Shown in pieces: positions 1-7,856 of a stretch of DNA of 24,156 bases. Position 1 is the stretch's first letter, and every line of letters starts with the position of its first letter. The position numbers and the translations under genes are program-made. The notes under the pieces are model-generated. The model did not search any database and was not told the DNA's origin. It saw only the letters and a program-made list of their open reading frames with translations. The stretch comes from Coraliomargarita sp. CAG:312. GTDB taxonomy: Bacteria; Verrucomicrobiota; Verrucomicrobiia; Opitutales; Intestinicryptomonadaceae. Where the stretch lies: contig FR901584.1 of the NCBI GenBank assembly GCA_000438015.1, forward strand, positions 38,016 to 62,171. The letters are read 5' to 3'.

Positions 1-75
1 GAATGCTCCGCCGAAATTTTAGCATGGAATTTGCATGCATATTATTGGCGCATAGGCTGGAAAGTTGCTGTCTAG
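1..75 (+). CDS. possible C-terminal end of a gene starting before the window
   Basis: Frame 1 is open from the left edge and reads 24 residues to a TAG at 73-75, ending in ...AYYWRIGWKVAV. The composition (aromatic, few rare residues) is compatible with a real C-terminus, perhaps of an enzyme in the same unit as the barrel protein and fucosyltransferase downstream. The stretch is too short to assign to a family, and an open frame of this length can arise by chance. The rest of 76-289 holds no convincing gene; it probably carries the promoter of the next gene. A TATAAA lies at 276-281, only 8 nt before that gene's ATG. Confidence 0.25.
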   Translation, partial: ECSAEILAWNLHAYYWRIGWKVAV

Positions 76-289
76 GAAAACACTATGAAGCTCGCATGCG
101 GCCGCAAAAATTCAGTTATTTTCAATAATATCGTTATTTTAATATTCAGCTCTGCAAAATATTTTTGTAAAAAGATCCTTCAAACCGCAGTAGATTTTTT
201 AGCTTAAAACGGAATATGGCGCATATTTGTGGGATTAAAAATGCTTGATTAAGTTTTAAACCGATGTTTCCTTTTTATAAATTTTTATT

Positions 290-1186
290 ATGAAAAAATG
301 TATTTTAATTTTGTTTTTCGCGTTGCTGTATTCAAATTCTTTTGCCCAAGTTCTGGCAGGGTCGTCATTTTTTGACGAGATAGCTTCTGATTGGCATATG
401 GGATTTACCGCCGACGCCTCTGTCGCAGTTTCCGTTCCGGTTTCGATATCTTCCGGTGGAGACGGAGATATGGGAGTTTATCAGACTGCGGGGATTATCA
501 AGTTCCAAGGAGCGCATAAAGACAGGAGATTTGTAAATTTGGATGTCGGGTACGAATACAGTTATTTTGACTTTAGCAACTTTGAATCCAATCTCGCTTC
601 CGCCGACAAAACTTTTGCGAGGCTGTTTTTTCAGCAAAAAATCGACGAAAACTGGAGTGTTTATACGGCAGTTATGGGGGCATTTAACGCTTCCCAGTCT
701 GCAAGTTTGTCGGACGGATTGAACTTCTTCGGAGGAGCCGGAATAGGTTACGCCTTTAACGAGGCTTTAAGCGCGGGCGTAGGCGTGGCTGCGTACCGCA
801 GGATGGATAGAGACTGGATGGCGCTTCCAATGGGATACATAAACTGGACAATAAACAAGCATTTAAGCTTGCGGTCTTTTTCGGGAATGGCCCTCATATA
901 CGATGTTTTTGCGGACGGTAAGCTGTTGCTAAACTTTTCGTTCGAGTATGTATCCAATTATATTCGCTTAAGCGATGCCGGCTCCCGCAAGCGTTCTGTA
1001 AGGGATTCCTATTATCAAGTTGCCGCAGGCGGCACATACAATATTACTCCTGGATTGTATATATCTGCATCGGTTGCCGGAAATTTCGACCGCGAGTTGA
1101 ATTATCGAACCAGAGGCGCGAAGTCCGGCGAAGTTGAAATCGACGCCGCCCCGGCGTTTTTTGGACATATAGGGTATAAATTTTAA
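290..1186 (+). CDS. exported outer-membrane beta-barrel protein, unknown function
   Basis: The 298-residue product begins with a classical Sec signal peptide (MKK, then a hydrophobic stretch, ending near SFA-Q at about residues 19-20). After that it alternates short polar and aromatic segments such as VNLDVGYEYSYFDF and LSAGVGVAAY, and ends in ...FGHIGYKF. A terminal Phe after alternating hydrophobics is the usual BAM-recognition signature of outer-membrane beta-barrels. It resembles the loosely defined DUF6268-type barrels of Verrucomicrobia and Bacteroidota, but I cannot confirm the family by eye. No Shine-Dalgarno precedes the ATG; the upstream DNA is AT-rich. The fucosyltransferase gene starts 15 nt after its stop, so the two are probably cotranscribed. 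Substrate or pore function cannot be inferred. Confidence 0.75.
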   Translation: MKKCILILFFALLYSNSFAQVLAGSSFFDEIASDWHMGFTADASVAVSVPVSISSGGDGDMGVYQTAGIIKFQGAHKDRRFVNLDVGYEYSYFDFSNFESNLASADKTFARLFFQQKIDENWSVYTAVMGAFNASQSASLSDGLNFFGGAGIGYAFNEALSAGVGVAAYRRMDRDWMALPMGYINWTINKHLSLRSFSGMALIYDVFADGKLLLNFSFEYVSNYIRLSDAGSRKRSVRDSYYQVAAGGTYNITPGLYISASVAGNFDRELNYRTRGAKSGEVEIDAAPAFFGHIGYKF

Positions 1187-1201
1187 ACGTTTGCAAATTT
1201 A

Positions 1202-2098
1202 ATGATTATAGTGAAAGTACAGGGTGGTCTGGGCAACCAAATGTTCCAATACGCCTTTGGAAGGGCTTTGTCCGAAAAACATTCTCAGGATTTATACCTC
1301 GACTGCAGCGAGTACCTTCGTCCTTCGTGCAAGAGGGAATATGGTTTGGATCATTTCAATATTCGCGCTAAAAAAGCGTCTTGCGGCGATGTAAAGTCTA
1401 TGGTTACTCCACATTTTGCCCTAAGAAAAAAGCTAAAAAAAATATTTGCAGTCCCGTATAGTCTTTCGCCGACTCATATATTGGAGCGTAATTTTAATTT
1501 TCAGCCGTCGATATTGGAATTTAACTGCGGATATTTCGACGGATTTTGGCAGACCCAAAAATATTTCTCCGGAATTTCAGATATCGTCCGCAAAGATTTG
1601 ACGTTTAAAGACGCGGTAAAATATTCGGGAGGCGAAACCTTTGCAAAAATAACTTCGTTAAATTCAGTGTCTTTGCACATACGGCGCGGGGACTATGTCA
1701 AGGTAAAGCGCACGCGCAAGCGCTTCAGCGTGATAAGGGCCGGATATTTTAAAAGGGCGGTTGAATACATGCGTTCAAAACTTGACACCCCCCATTTCTT
1801 TATATTCACAGACGATCCCAAATGGGTATCGGAAAACTTTCCGGCTGGCGAAGATTACACGCTTGTTTCCTCAAGCGGTATGTACGAAGATCTGTTTTTA
1901 ATGGCGCAATGCCGGCACAATATAATTTTTAATTCGTCGTTTTCATGGTGGGGCGCCTGGTTAAACGGGAATCCAGGAAAAATAGTAGTGGCGCCTGATA
2001 TGTGGTTTACTCCGCATTATAAGTTGGATTATTCCGACGTGGTGCCGGAAGAATGGATAAAACTCAATACAGGGTATTTTGAGTCAAAAGAATTCTAG
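1202..2098 (+). CDS. alpha-1,2-fucosyltransferase-like glycosyltransferase, family GT11
   Basis: The 298-residue protein carries the hallmark motifs of GT11. The N-terminal GGLGNQMFQYA spans residues 8-18. The GDP-fucose-binding HxRRGDYV motif begins at His159. FTDDPKW follows, then SSFSWWGAWL from Ser245. Length matches bacterial GT11 enzymes (about 280-300). Known members transfer L-fucose from GDP-fucose in alpha-1,2 linkage to galactose of surface glycans (O-antigen, Lewis-like structures, capsule). No signal peptide is seen, so it should act at the cytoplasmic face. It sits 15 nt behind the barrel-protein gene and 18 nt from the convergent HAD gene, with no obvious terminator between. 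No other surface-glycan genes are visible, so the acceptor is unknown. The GT11 assignment is firm; the exact linkage is inferred. Confidence 0.93.
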   Translation: MIIVKVQGGLGNQMFQYAFGRALSEKHSQDLYLDCSEYLRPSCKREYGLDHFNIRAKKASCGDVKSMVTPHFALRKKLKKIFAVPYSLSPTHILERNFNFQPSILEFNCGYFDGFWQTQKYFSGISDIVRKDLTFKDAVKYSGGETFAKITSLNSVSLHIRRGDYVKVKRTRKRFSVIRAGYFKRAVEYMRSKLDTPHFFIFTDDPKWVSENFPAGEDYTLVSSSGMYEDLFLMAQCRHNIIFNSSFSWWGAWLNGNPGKIVVAPDMWFTPHYKLDYSDVVPEEWIKLNTGYFESKEF

Positions 2099-2116
2099 CC
2101 GCTTACGATTAGAAAA

Positions 2117-2758
2117 TTAGCCTTTGTCGCCGAGCGCTTCCAGAATTTTCTGCGAGTTTGAAAAGTTTTCAAATATCGTATTTGAATACATTTTGATTTT
2201 TTCCATGGGCAAAGTTGTGGACAGGGCAAATAACCGCATTTTTGCTCCCAACGCTGCGCGCATTCCATTGATTGAATCTTCAAAAACAGCGCAATTGGAC
2301 GGGTCTGATTTAAGCATCTGGGCTGCTGTAATATAACACTGCGGATTTGGTTTGCCTTCTTTTATTGAATCGCCTGTGACAATGGCGTCAAAGCAGTTTT
2401 CCAAGCCTAATTTGGCAAGGGCATATTTCATTTTATGCATAGAAGAGCTTGTCACCAACCCCAACTTAAATCCTCGCTCTTTAAGAATTCTTATAAAGTT
2501 TGCCGAACCAGGTATTTCCTTATACGGCATTTCTTGTTCAAATGCATCTAAATCTTTGGCTATTGCGGCTTTTTCGCTGTCGGACGCGCATTTGAAATAT
2601 TCGCCTATAATATTTCTAAGAGTTTCTCCCTTTATCATGGCCGCAAAGTTTTCAAATCCCAAATTGAATTTCTCAGCCTTTGAGTTCCAGAAAAGATCAT
2701 ATGAGGGCTCGGTGTCAGCCACGACGCCGTCGAAGTCGAAAAGTACGGTATCAATCAT
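2117..2758 (-). CDS. HAD-superfamily phosphatase/phosphomutase, beta-phosphoglucomutase-like
   Basis: From the ATG at 2758 the product has 213 residues and starts directly with HAD motif I: DFDGVVADTE, nucleophile Asp8 and general acid Asp10. Motif II is LVTSSS (Thr103-Ser104). Motif III is the lysine of GKPNP (Lys136). Motif IV is FEDS (Glu160-Asp161). The helical cap between residues 15 and about 80 fits subfamily I, which includes beta-phosphoglucomutase, GPH-like and 2-deoxyglucose-6-phosphate phosphatases. An in-frame GTG at 2779 would add seven residues (length 220). I prefer the ATG because motif I normally lies within the first ten residues; neither start has a good Shine-Dalgarno. 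It is cytoplasmic, last in the likely leftward operon after the amidohydrolase. Its substrate is probably a small sugar phosphate, which the sequence does not settle. Confidence 0.9.
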   Translation of the reverse strand: MIDTVLFDFDGVVADTEPSYDLFWNSKAEKFNLGFENFAAMIKGETLRNIIGEYFKCASDSEKAAIAKDLDAFEQEMPYKEIPGSANFIRILKERGFKLGLVTSSSMHKMKYALAKLGLENCFDAIVTGDSIKEGKPNPQCYITAAQMLKSDPSNCAVFEDSINGMRAALGAKMRLFALSTTLPMEKIKMYSNTIFENFSNSQKILEALGDKG

Positions 2759-2782
2759 AAAGGAAGCTGGAATCTGCACATA

Positions 2783-2798
2783 TTGACTAGCTAGTCAA
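2783..2798. repeat. 16-bp perfect palindrome at a gene junction
   Basis: TTGACTAGCTAGTCAA is a perfect inverted repeat without spacer. It covers the TAG stop codon of the amidohydrolase gene (2791-2793 on the minus strand) and lies just upstream of the HAD gene start. It could be a dimeric regulator site or a chance palindrome. It is too short and lacks a T-run to act as a terminator. Confidence 0.5.
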
Positions 2799-4425
2799 CC
2801 GTATTTTTCGCGTCGAATATACATTCGCCGCAAAAGAAGGTTTTTTGCACTCCGACATTTTTTAGCTCCTTTACAGGAATAGAAAAAGGATCTTTGTCGA
2901 GAACGGCAAAGTCTGCGTATTTTCCCGGGGTTATGCTGCCTATTTCGGCGTCGGCATCTGCTTGCTTTGCGCAGTTTATAGTATATGCGTCTATTGCGTC
3001 GGCAAGCGATATTCCTTCGGAATTCGGAGGGATGATTTCTTTGCCGTCGTCATATTTGCGCTGGACGGCGTGGTAAATGTTATAAAATGGGTCAATGCCC
3101 ATTTCTCCTCCGATAGAATCGCTGCTGAAAGTCACCGGCACGCCTGCGCGTACCATAGAACCTATTGGAACTTGCATGGCATAGCGTTCTGGCCCGAGCA
3201 TTCGTTTCGTAAAATCGTCGGCGTTTAGCCAGTTTGCAGTGGTCTGCATGAATATATCGCCTTGTCTCTTAAACCGTTCAACACCGTCCGCCGGGAATAT
3301 CTGGCAATGCGCTATTGTTTTTGTGCCTCTTATTTTTCCCAGGCTTTCCATTAGATCGAGAGCTTCTGAGATGGCTTTGTCCCCGATTGCATGGACATGT
3401 ATGTCAAATCCGTTGTCAGCGGCAAGGCGGGCTACGGGAAGCATAGCTTTTAACGTCAATAGTGGCGCACCTTTGCCTTTGCCTTCTATGCAGTACTCGT
3501 CGAACATCCAGGCTGAAGCCAGCTCTAAAGTTCCGTCAATGTGCAGTTTTAATATGTTTGGACGAAGCAATTGCGACGCGTATTTTTTGCGCAGCGACAG
3601 CATTTTCTTAAGCGCGCCTTCAGGCGAATCGACTATAGGCCCGAAATAAACATAACTGGTAAAGTAATGCATTTTTAGGCTGCCGCTTTCTGCCATTTGA
3701 GAAAGCGCGCGGAGCGCTTTGTCTTCTTCCAGCATCAGAAATCCGACGTCAACGCAGCCCGTATATCCGTATTTTGCGTATGTTGAAAGCAGCGGCGGCA
3801 ATCCTTTCTTTATCGCGCGCGTTCCGCAAATCCCCAACTTTTTTATAAGGGGATACAATGCTGTGGCTTCAACTATAAAACCGGTTGGATTCCCGGAAAA
3901 ATCGCGCTGAAAGTAGCTTATTCCGGGAATCGGATCGGGCGTGCCTTTCGTTATCTCTGAAATTTCAAGCGCCTTTGAATTCATCCATGCTGCATGGCAG
4001 TCTTCCGTAAGGAGAATAGCCGGGCGGTCTTTGACAGCGGAATCCAAATCTTTTGCAGTTAGCTTAAAATGCGGGTTTGTCACGCCCCGGGCAACGACTA
4101 TGCGCAAGTTTCTATGCGAACGCAACAGGGACTTCCTGGCTATTAATTTCAACGCCTGGCTTTCATTGGCGTCTGGGGGAATCTCAATAGCATTTAGAGC
4201 GTTTAGGGCCGCGTCGGCTACGGGATGGGCATGGGAGTCTATAAATCCAGGTACGACGCGCCTTCCGCCAAGATCTTGTGGCTCGCCGTATTTTTTCGCT
4301 CCTTCTTCCCCTCCTACGTATGCAAACCGTCCGTTTTCGACCGCGAATGCGGTCGCTTCCGGATTTTTCTTGTCCGCAGTATAGACTCGCGCGTTTACAT
4401 ATACCTGAACATTTCTTGAGGGCAT
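2791..4425 (-). CDS. YtcJ-type metal-dependent amidohydrolase (amidohydrolase 3 family)
   Basis: The 544-residue length is typical of YtcJ/NfdA-like amidohydrolases. The N-terminus forms the small composite beta domain (VYVNARVYTADKKNPEATAFAVENG). It leads to the metal-binding HxH of GFIDSHAHP (His65, His67). Further family signatures are LKLHIDGTLEL in the middle, HVHAIGDKAI, AHCQIF, and SSDS in the last third with the catalytic aspartate. The C-terminus closes the composite domain (GSITPGKYADFAVLDKDPF). Members hydrolyse C-N bonds of formamides, hydantoins or exoenzyme substrates; the substrate is not predictable here. There is no signal peptide. It starts 61 nt after the sugar-isomerase-like gene, and its stop lies 32 nt from the HAD ATG, suggesting a three-gene leftward operon. 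No Shine-Dalgarno precedes the ATG. Confidence 0.9.
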   Translation of the reverse strand: MPSRNVQVYVNARVYTADKKNPEATAFAVENGRFAYVGGEEGAKKYGEPQDLGGRRVVPGFIDSHAHPVADAALNALNAIEIPPDANESQALKLIARKSLLRSHRNLRIVVARGVTNPHFKLTAKDLDSAVKDRPAILLTEDCHAAWMNSKALEISEITKGTPDPIPGISYFQRDFSGNPTGFIVEATALYPLIKKLGICGTRAIKKGLPPLLSTYAKYGYTGCVDVGFLMLEEDKALRALSQMAESGSLKMHYFTSYVYFGPIVDSPEGALKKMLSLRKKYASQLLRPNILKLHIDGTLELASAWMFDEYCIEGKGKGAPLLTLKAMLPVARLAADNGFDIHVHAIGDKAISEALDLMESLGKIRGTKTIAHCQIFPADGVERFKRQGDIFMQTTANWLNADDFTKRMLGPERYAMQVPIGSMVRAGVPVTFSSDSIGGEMGIDPFYNIYHAVQRKYDDGKEIIPPNSEGISLADAIDAYTINCAKQADADAEIGSITPGKYADFAVLDKDPFSIPVKELKNVGVQKTFFCGECIFDAKNTVD

Positions 4426-4486
4426 AACAAATATATTACCAAGTTAAACCCTCACTGGAAATAATTTCAAACGATTTATTGTTTTT

Positions 4487-5452
4487 TTACGTTATATCCT
4501 TTAGCGCAGAACGCATTACGGCCGAAGATTTTTCATATCCGATTTTTAGCATATCTTCAGGGGAGTAGTTTTCCCACGCTTTATTTTCAAAAACTTCAAG
4601 GGACAGGGTTCCGCGAAATCCTTGAGCGTACATTTGAGGCAAAATTTTCGAGAACGGGCAGATACCGTCGCCAGGAAAAACTCTATCGGCGTCGGAAAGG
4701 TTTTCGCGCTCCGGCAGGGCGGGGTAGTCGTTTATGTGGAAAACCGGCATTCGAGAAAGATTCAATAAGCTTAGGCTGTCGAAAGAATTTCCTCCCCTAT
4801 ACAAATGGTAGAAATCCAAAAGCAGGTTTGCAGACTTTGATTTAGCGGCTATTGCAATAGCCGCTGCGTCGTGCAGGTTTCGCAGCGCCCTATGGCCCCA
4901 TAGCTCTAAAAGCGGTTCGATGCCGAAGGCTTTGCCAAGCTCTATTAAGTCGAAATACCTTTGAGCGTAAATTGGAATCTTTTCAGTTTCAAATTTTTCA
5001 ACTCCTAGCATTGTGACTGCAATATGTTTAGCTCCCAGGGATGCAGCATTGGACATGTCGCGCTTCATTTCCTCTAGCGATTTGTTCCGCAGCGCAGAGT
5101 CGTCAACCATGCATTTTGCAAAACCTATGACATTGCAAAGATCGATGGAATTATCCGCCAACATCGCGCGTATTTCTGGGAGCTTTCCGCCGTTTTCAAG
5201 ATATGCGTTAATATGGGGTGTCCATATTTCTATTGCATCGTAGCCGTATTTTGAGGCTAGTTCAAGTTGCTCGTTTAGTGGAATATTGAACCGTCGGATT
5301 GTTCCGGCATTTATTCCTATTGGCAACGGCAATCCGCTTTTGTATTTTTTATTTTTTGGAAGAGCCTTTAAAATTGCGGGGGCGGAGACAATTCCGAATA
5401 TTGCGCTTGCGATTGCTTTTCTGCGCGAAACTACGGGCGTTGCTTGTTTCAT
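4487..5452 (-). CDS. Tat-exported sugar phosphate isomerase/epimerase-like TIM-barrel protein
   Basis: The 321-residue protein belongs to the xylose-isomerase-like/AP-endonuclease-2 TIM-barrel superfamily. The N-terminus has a twin-arginine motif (SRRKA, Arg10-Arg11) and a hydrophobic stretch (IASAIFGIVSAPAIL), so a folded protein is probably exported to the periplasm. Barrel signatures follow: YGYDAIEIWTPH, LLELWGH with the probable metal ligand Glu183, NLLLDFYHLYRGG, HINDYP, and the C-terminal LSLEVFE with the second glutamate. Family members isomerise or epimerise keto/aldo sugars such as hydroxypyruvate, inosose and tagatose-type substrates. Tat-exported versions are common near sulfatases and Gfo/Idh/MocA oxidoreductases in Planctomycetes and Verrucomicrobia, as here. 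It heads the putative leftward operon with the amidohydrolase and HAD genes. The exact substrate is unknown. Confidence 0.85.
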   Translation of the reverse strand: MKQATPVVSRRKAIASAIFGIVSAPAILKALPKNKKYKSGLPLPIGINAGTIRRFNIPLNEQLELASKYGYDAIEIWTPHINAYLENGGKLPEIRAMLADNSIDLCNVIGFAKCMVDDSALRNKSLEEMKRDMSNAASLGAKHIAVTMLGVEKFETEKIPIYAQRYFDLIELGKAFGIEPLLELWGHRALRNLHDAAAIAIAAKSKSANLLLDFYHLYRGGNSFDSLSLLNLSRMPVFHINDYPALPERENLSDADRVFPGDGICPFSKILPQMYAQGFRGTLSLEVFENKAWENYSPEDMLKIGYEKSSAVMRSALKDIT

Positions 5453-5641
5453 GGCATTGTGTGTTTGAGTTTAATATATTGTTTGCTTAAATTAATTACC
5501 CGCATGGGCAATTAGTGGCAATACAAATAAAAAACCTATTTGTTGAAAGGTTGAAAAACTACTATAAAAACTGCCAATCTTTAGCGTGGCGCGCAAGCCC
5601 GTCCAGTGAACCGCGGCAATCTAAACATCTGCGGGAAAAGG

Positions 5642-5899
5642 CTATTTTATTAAGCCCCAATCCCGCAAGTCCGATTCCAGCTTTTTTGCGTCAAATATTT
5701 GTCCTGGTCTCCATTTTCCTTTGTATTCCAGAGTTGGGACGACCCAATCGTCTCCGCCGTTTACTTCTATTACTTTGTCGACAATATTTTTAGGCTGTTT
5801 TTCGATATCCAATGCTTCAAACTTAATGCGTCTAGATTTCAAAAAATCCATAGCGGCGTGGCAGTGCGGGCAGACATCCCAATAGTAAACTTTCAACAT
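5642..5899 (-). CDS. glutaredoxin-like thiol-disulfide protein with CPHC motif
   Basis: From the ATG at 5899 the protein has 85 residues: MLKVYYWDVCPHCHAAMDFL, then KFEALDIEKQP, and a VPTLEY segment carrying the cis-proline typical of thioredoxin-fold proteins. The redox motif is Cys-Pro-His-Cys, rather than the classical glutaredoxin CPYC; length and fold pattern fit a monothiol/dithiol glutaredoxin. The frame stays open upstream to an ATG at 5983 (113 residues). I choose 5899 because AAAAGG lies about 8 nt before it and because the fold begins there. It acts in the cytoplasm, probably reducing protein disulfides or glutathionylated thiols. It is divergent from the sulfatase gene, with 189 nt separating its stop from the next leftward gene. 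Confidence 0.85.
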   Translation of the reverse strand: MLKVYYWDVCPHCHAAMDFLKSRRIKFEALDIEKQPKNIVDKVIEVNGGDDWVVPTLEYKGKWRPGQIFDAKKLESDLRDWGLIK

Positions 5900-6176
5900 A
5901 AAATTAGCCTTTTCTTTTAATTCAATTATAATATCCATCGGAAAAATTTTCCACAAACCTAAATCGAGCCATGAATCCGGCATTGCAGTTATGCGTTGTT
6001 TTGGAGGTACATAATACCTGTTGCTGAAGCATCGTTTTAATTTGCAAACTCAGACGCACTCGTTTCACGTTCATATACAGCCTTTAAAACTGGAGCTTAG
6101 ATTGTTGGAAGCTTATGGCTTTAGCCTATTTAGCATTGACTTTTTTCAATTAAAATATTTTCAGAAATTTGCCTTT
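5900..6176. promoter_or_regulatory. divergent leader between glutaredoxin and sulfatase genes
   Basis: These 277 nt must hold the promoters of both neighbours. The sulfatase frame stays open leftward to about 6018, but that extension (many His, Gln, Leu) looks non-coding and would bury the signal peptide. A good Shine-Dalgarno-like GGAGGT sits at 6003-6008, with CTG (6018) and TTG (6021) codons in the sulfatase frame downstream. A small hairpin AGGTA-CATAA-TACCT occupies 6005-6019. No consensus promoter pair stands out. Confidence 0.35.
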
Positions 6177-7700
6177 ATGAAAAAAATGCAAAAAATTTTC
6201 TTTTTAACTTTTCTTTTTTGGGCGCTATTTTTATCAAAGATTCTAAGCGCTAACGTACAGCCCAATATAATAATATTTCTTGTCGACGATATGGGCGCGA
6301 TGGATACTTCTGTCCCGTTTATTGCAGATAAAGAGGGACGCCCTAAAAAATATCCCTTAAACGAAATGTACCATACGCCCGCAATGGAAAAACTTTCAGC
6401 CGGCGGTTGCAGATTTCTAAACGCATATGCAATGAGCGTTTGCTCTCCGTCTAGAGTGTCGATAATGACCGGGCAAAATTCCGCACGCCACGGCGTCACA
6501 AATTGGATAAATCCGCACAGAAACAACGGTGGAAAGTTCGGGCCAGCCGATTGGAATTGGGAAGGCATAAAAAAGGGAACTGATACAATTCCAAGCCTTT
6601 TAAGAGCGAATGGATACAGGACAATTCATGTAGGCAAAGCCCATTTTGGGCCTCTGGGCTCGTATGCGGAAAATCCAATAAACATAGGGGTTGACGTCAA
6701 TGTGGGCGGTTGCGCATGGGGACAGCCGGGATCGTATTACGGGGAAAAAAATTTTGTGGGAGACCGCGGGCAAAATCCCGTTCGCGGGCAAAATCCCGTT
6801 CCCAATTTAGAGAGGTATTTTGGCAAAGACATATTTTTAACCGACGCGCTGACCCTCGAGGCAAAAAGAGAAATAAAGAAATGCGCGGATGAAAAAAAAC
6901 CGTTTTTTTTATATATGTCCCATTACGCAGTCCATTCGCCTTTTCAGCCAGACAAGCGATTTATCGGCCGGTATGGCAAATATAAATCTTCCACTTCAAA
7001 AGACTGGCCGGCTTTTGCTTCCATGATTGAATCAATGGACAAATCCCTTTCTGATATACTTGAATATTTGGATTTGCTCGGCATAGCGGAGGATACTCTA
7101 GTAATATTTTTGGGAGACAACGGAAGCGACGCTCGCATATTGCCAGTTTCTGAAGTAGAAGGCCCCAATACTTCAAAAGTTGCCAACGCCGCTCCATTAA
7201 GGGGAATGAAAGCTTCTAAATATGAAGGCGGCATGAGAATACCTTTAATAGTTTCTTGGGCGAAACCAGACAAGTTAAATAAAAATCAACAAGCGTTTCC
7301 CGTTTTACCGGGCAGTTTTGTAAACTCGATGGCTGTCGTTTACGATCTGTTGCCGACAATAATGTCAATAACCGGAACTTCGTACGACAAGTCCATTTCC
7401 GACGGGGAAAGTCTCTGCGACGCCATCGCCGGAAGCTCCAACAGCGACAGGCTTTCGAAAAGAAAATTTTTAATGCATTATCCTCACGAGCATCGCTGCC
7501 GCTATTTTACCGTGTTGCGCGACGGAGATTGGAAATTGATACGCAATTACGAAGACGGCTCATATGAATTGTATAATTTAAAGAGCGATATTTCAGAGTC
7601 GCGCAACTTGGCTTCCGATCATCCTCAAAAACTGAATGAATTAAAGTCCGAAATGGATGAAATTTTAAAATCCCAAAAGGCGAAGATGCCCAATTTGTGA
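6177..7700 (+). CDS. secreted Cys-type sulfatase (arylsulfatase family S1)
   Basis: Starting at the ATG at 6177, the 507-residue product opens with a signal peptide (MKKMQKIFFL, hydrophobic to about residue 20, cleavage near SAN at 25-26). It goes straight into the sulfatase core NIIIFLVDDMG (metal ligands Asp37-Asp38). The active-site motif CSPSR begins at Cys89 and continues with VSIMTGQ; this Cys must be converted to formylglycine by a sulfatase-modifying enzyme, which is not in the window. GKAHFG, HYAVHSPF and FLGDNGSD follow, and the last supplies the remaining calcium ligands. The C-terminal subdomain (RDGDWKLIRNYEDGSYELYNL) is typical of S1 sulfatases. Substrate is probably a sulfated glycan released outside the cytoplasm. 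The longer reading from 6021 is rejected because it puts 52 polar residues before the signal peptide. A duplicated six-residue segment is listed separately. Confidence 0.95.
   Translation: MKKMQKIFFLTFLFWALFLSKILSANVQPNIIIFLVDDMGAMDTSVPFIADKEGRPKKYPLNEMYHTPAMEKLSAGGCRFLNAYAMSVCSPSRVSIMTGQNSARHGVTNWINPHRNNGGKFGPADWNWEGIKKGTDTIPSLLRANGYRTIHVGKAHFGPLGSYAENPINIGVDVNVGGCAWGQPGSYYGEKNFVGDRGQNPVRGQNPVPNLERYFGKDIFLTDALTLEAKREIKKCADEKKPFFLYMSHYAVHSPFQPDKRFIGRYGKYKSSTSKDWPAFASMIESMDKSLSDILEYLDLLGIAEDTLVIFLGDNGSDARILPVSEVEGPNTSKVANAAPLRGMKASKYEGGMRIPLIVSWAKPDKLNKNQQAFPVLPGSFVNSMAVVYDLLPTIMSITGTSYDKSISDGESLCDAIAGSSNSDRLSKRKFLMHYPHEHRCRYFTVLRDGDWKLIRNYEDGSYELYNLKSDISESRNLASDHPQKLNELKSEMDEILKSQKAKMPNL
6765..6800 (+). 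repeat. 18-bp tandem duplication inside the sulfatase gene
   Basis: The unit CGCGGGCAAAATCCCGTT occurs twice in direct succession (6765-6782 and 6783-6800) without mismatch. It is in frame and duplicates the six residues RGQNPV. Perfect identity suggests a recent replication-slippage event in a surface loop region of the enzyme. Confidence 0.95.
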
Positions 7701-7788
7701 TTTAGAGTTTTTTCAATGAAAGGGCACTAATCGCAAATTTTGCAATCCTATTAAAAAAGGCAGATTTCTTAAGCTTATTTCAATTAAA

Positions 7789-7823
7789 AAAGCGCTTTTG
7801 GGGATTTTACCCAAAAGCGCTTT
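7789..7823. terminator. bidirectional rho-independent terminator
   Basis: A perfect 14-bp stem pairs AAAGCGCTTTTGGG (7789-7802) with CCCAAAAGCGCTTT (7810-7823) around a 7-nt loop. AT-rich tracts flank both sides: TTTGAATTTTT on the + side, and the A-run at 7786-7791 read as T on the minus side. It lies between the stops of the convergent sulfatase and oxidoreductase genes and should end both transcripts. Confidence 0.9.
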
Positions 7824-7856
7824 GAATTTTTCCTGCCAAAAATGGGATGGGACACG

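Noticed and set aside
102..115. GCATGCGGCCGC short palindromic cluster
   Set aside because: Contains an 8-bp symmetric word only; no stem with loop and no T-run, so not a terminator or clear operator.
3239..4384. several + strand frames of 60-147 codons
   Set aside because: All lie opposite the amidohydrolase, whose motifs are complete; they are codon-bias shadows.
6021..6176. N-terminal extension of the sulfatase starting at a TTG
   Set aside because: It would place 52 polar residues before a clean signal peptide at MKKMQKIFFL; the core sulfatase fold starts right after that peptide.
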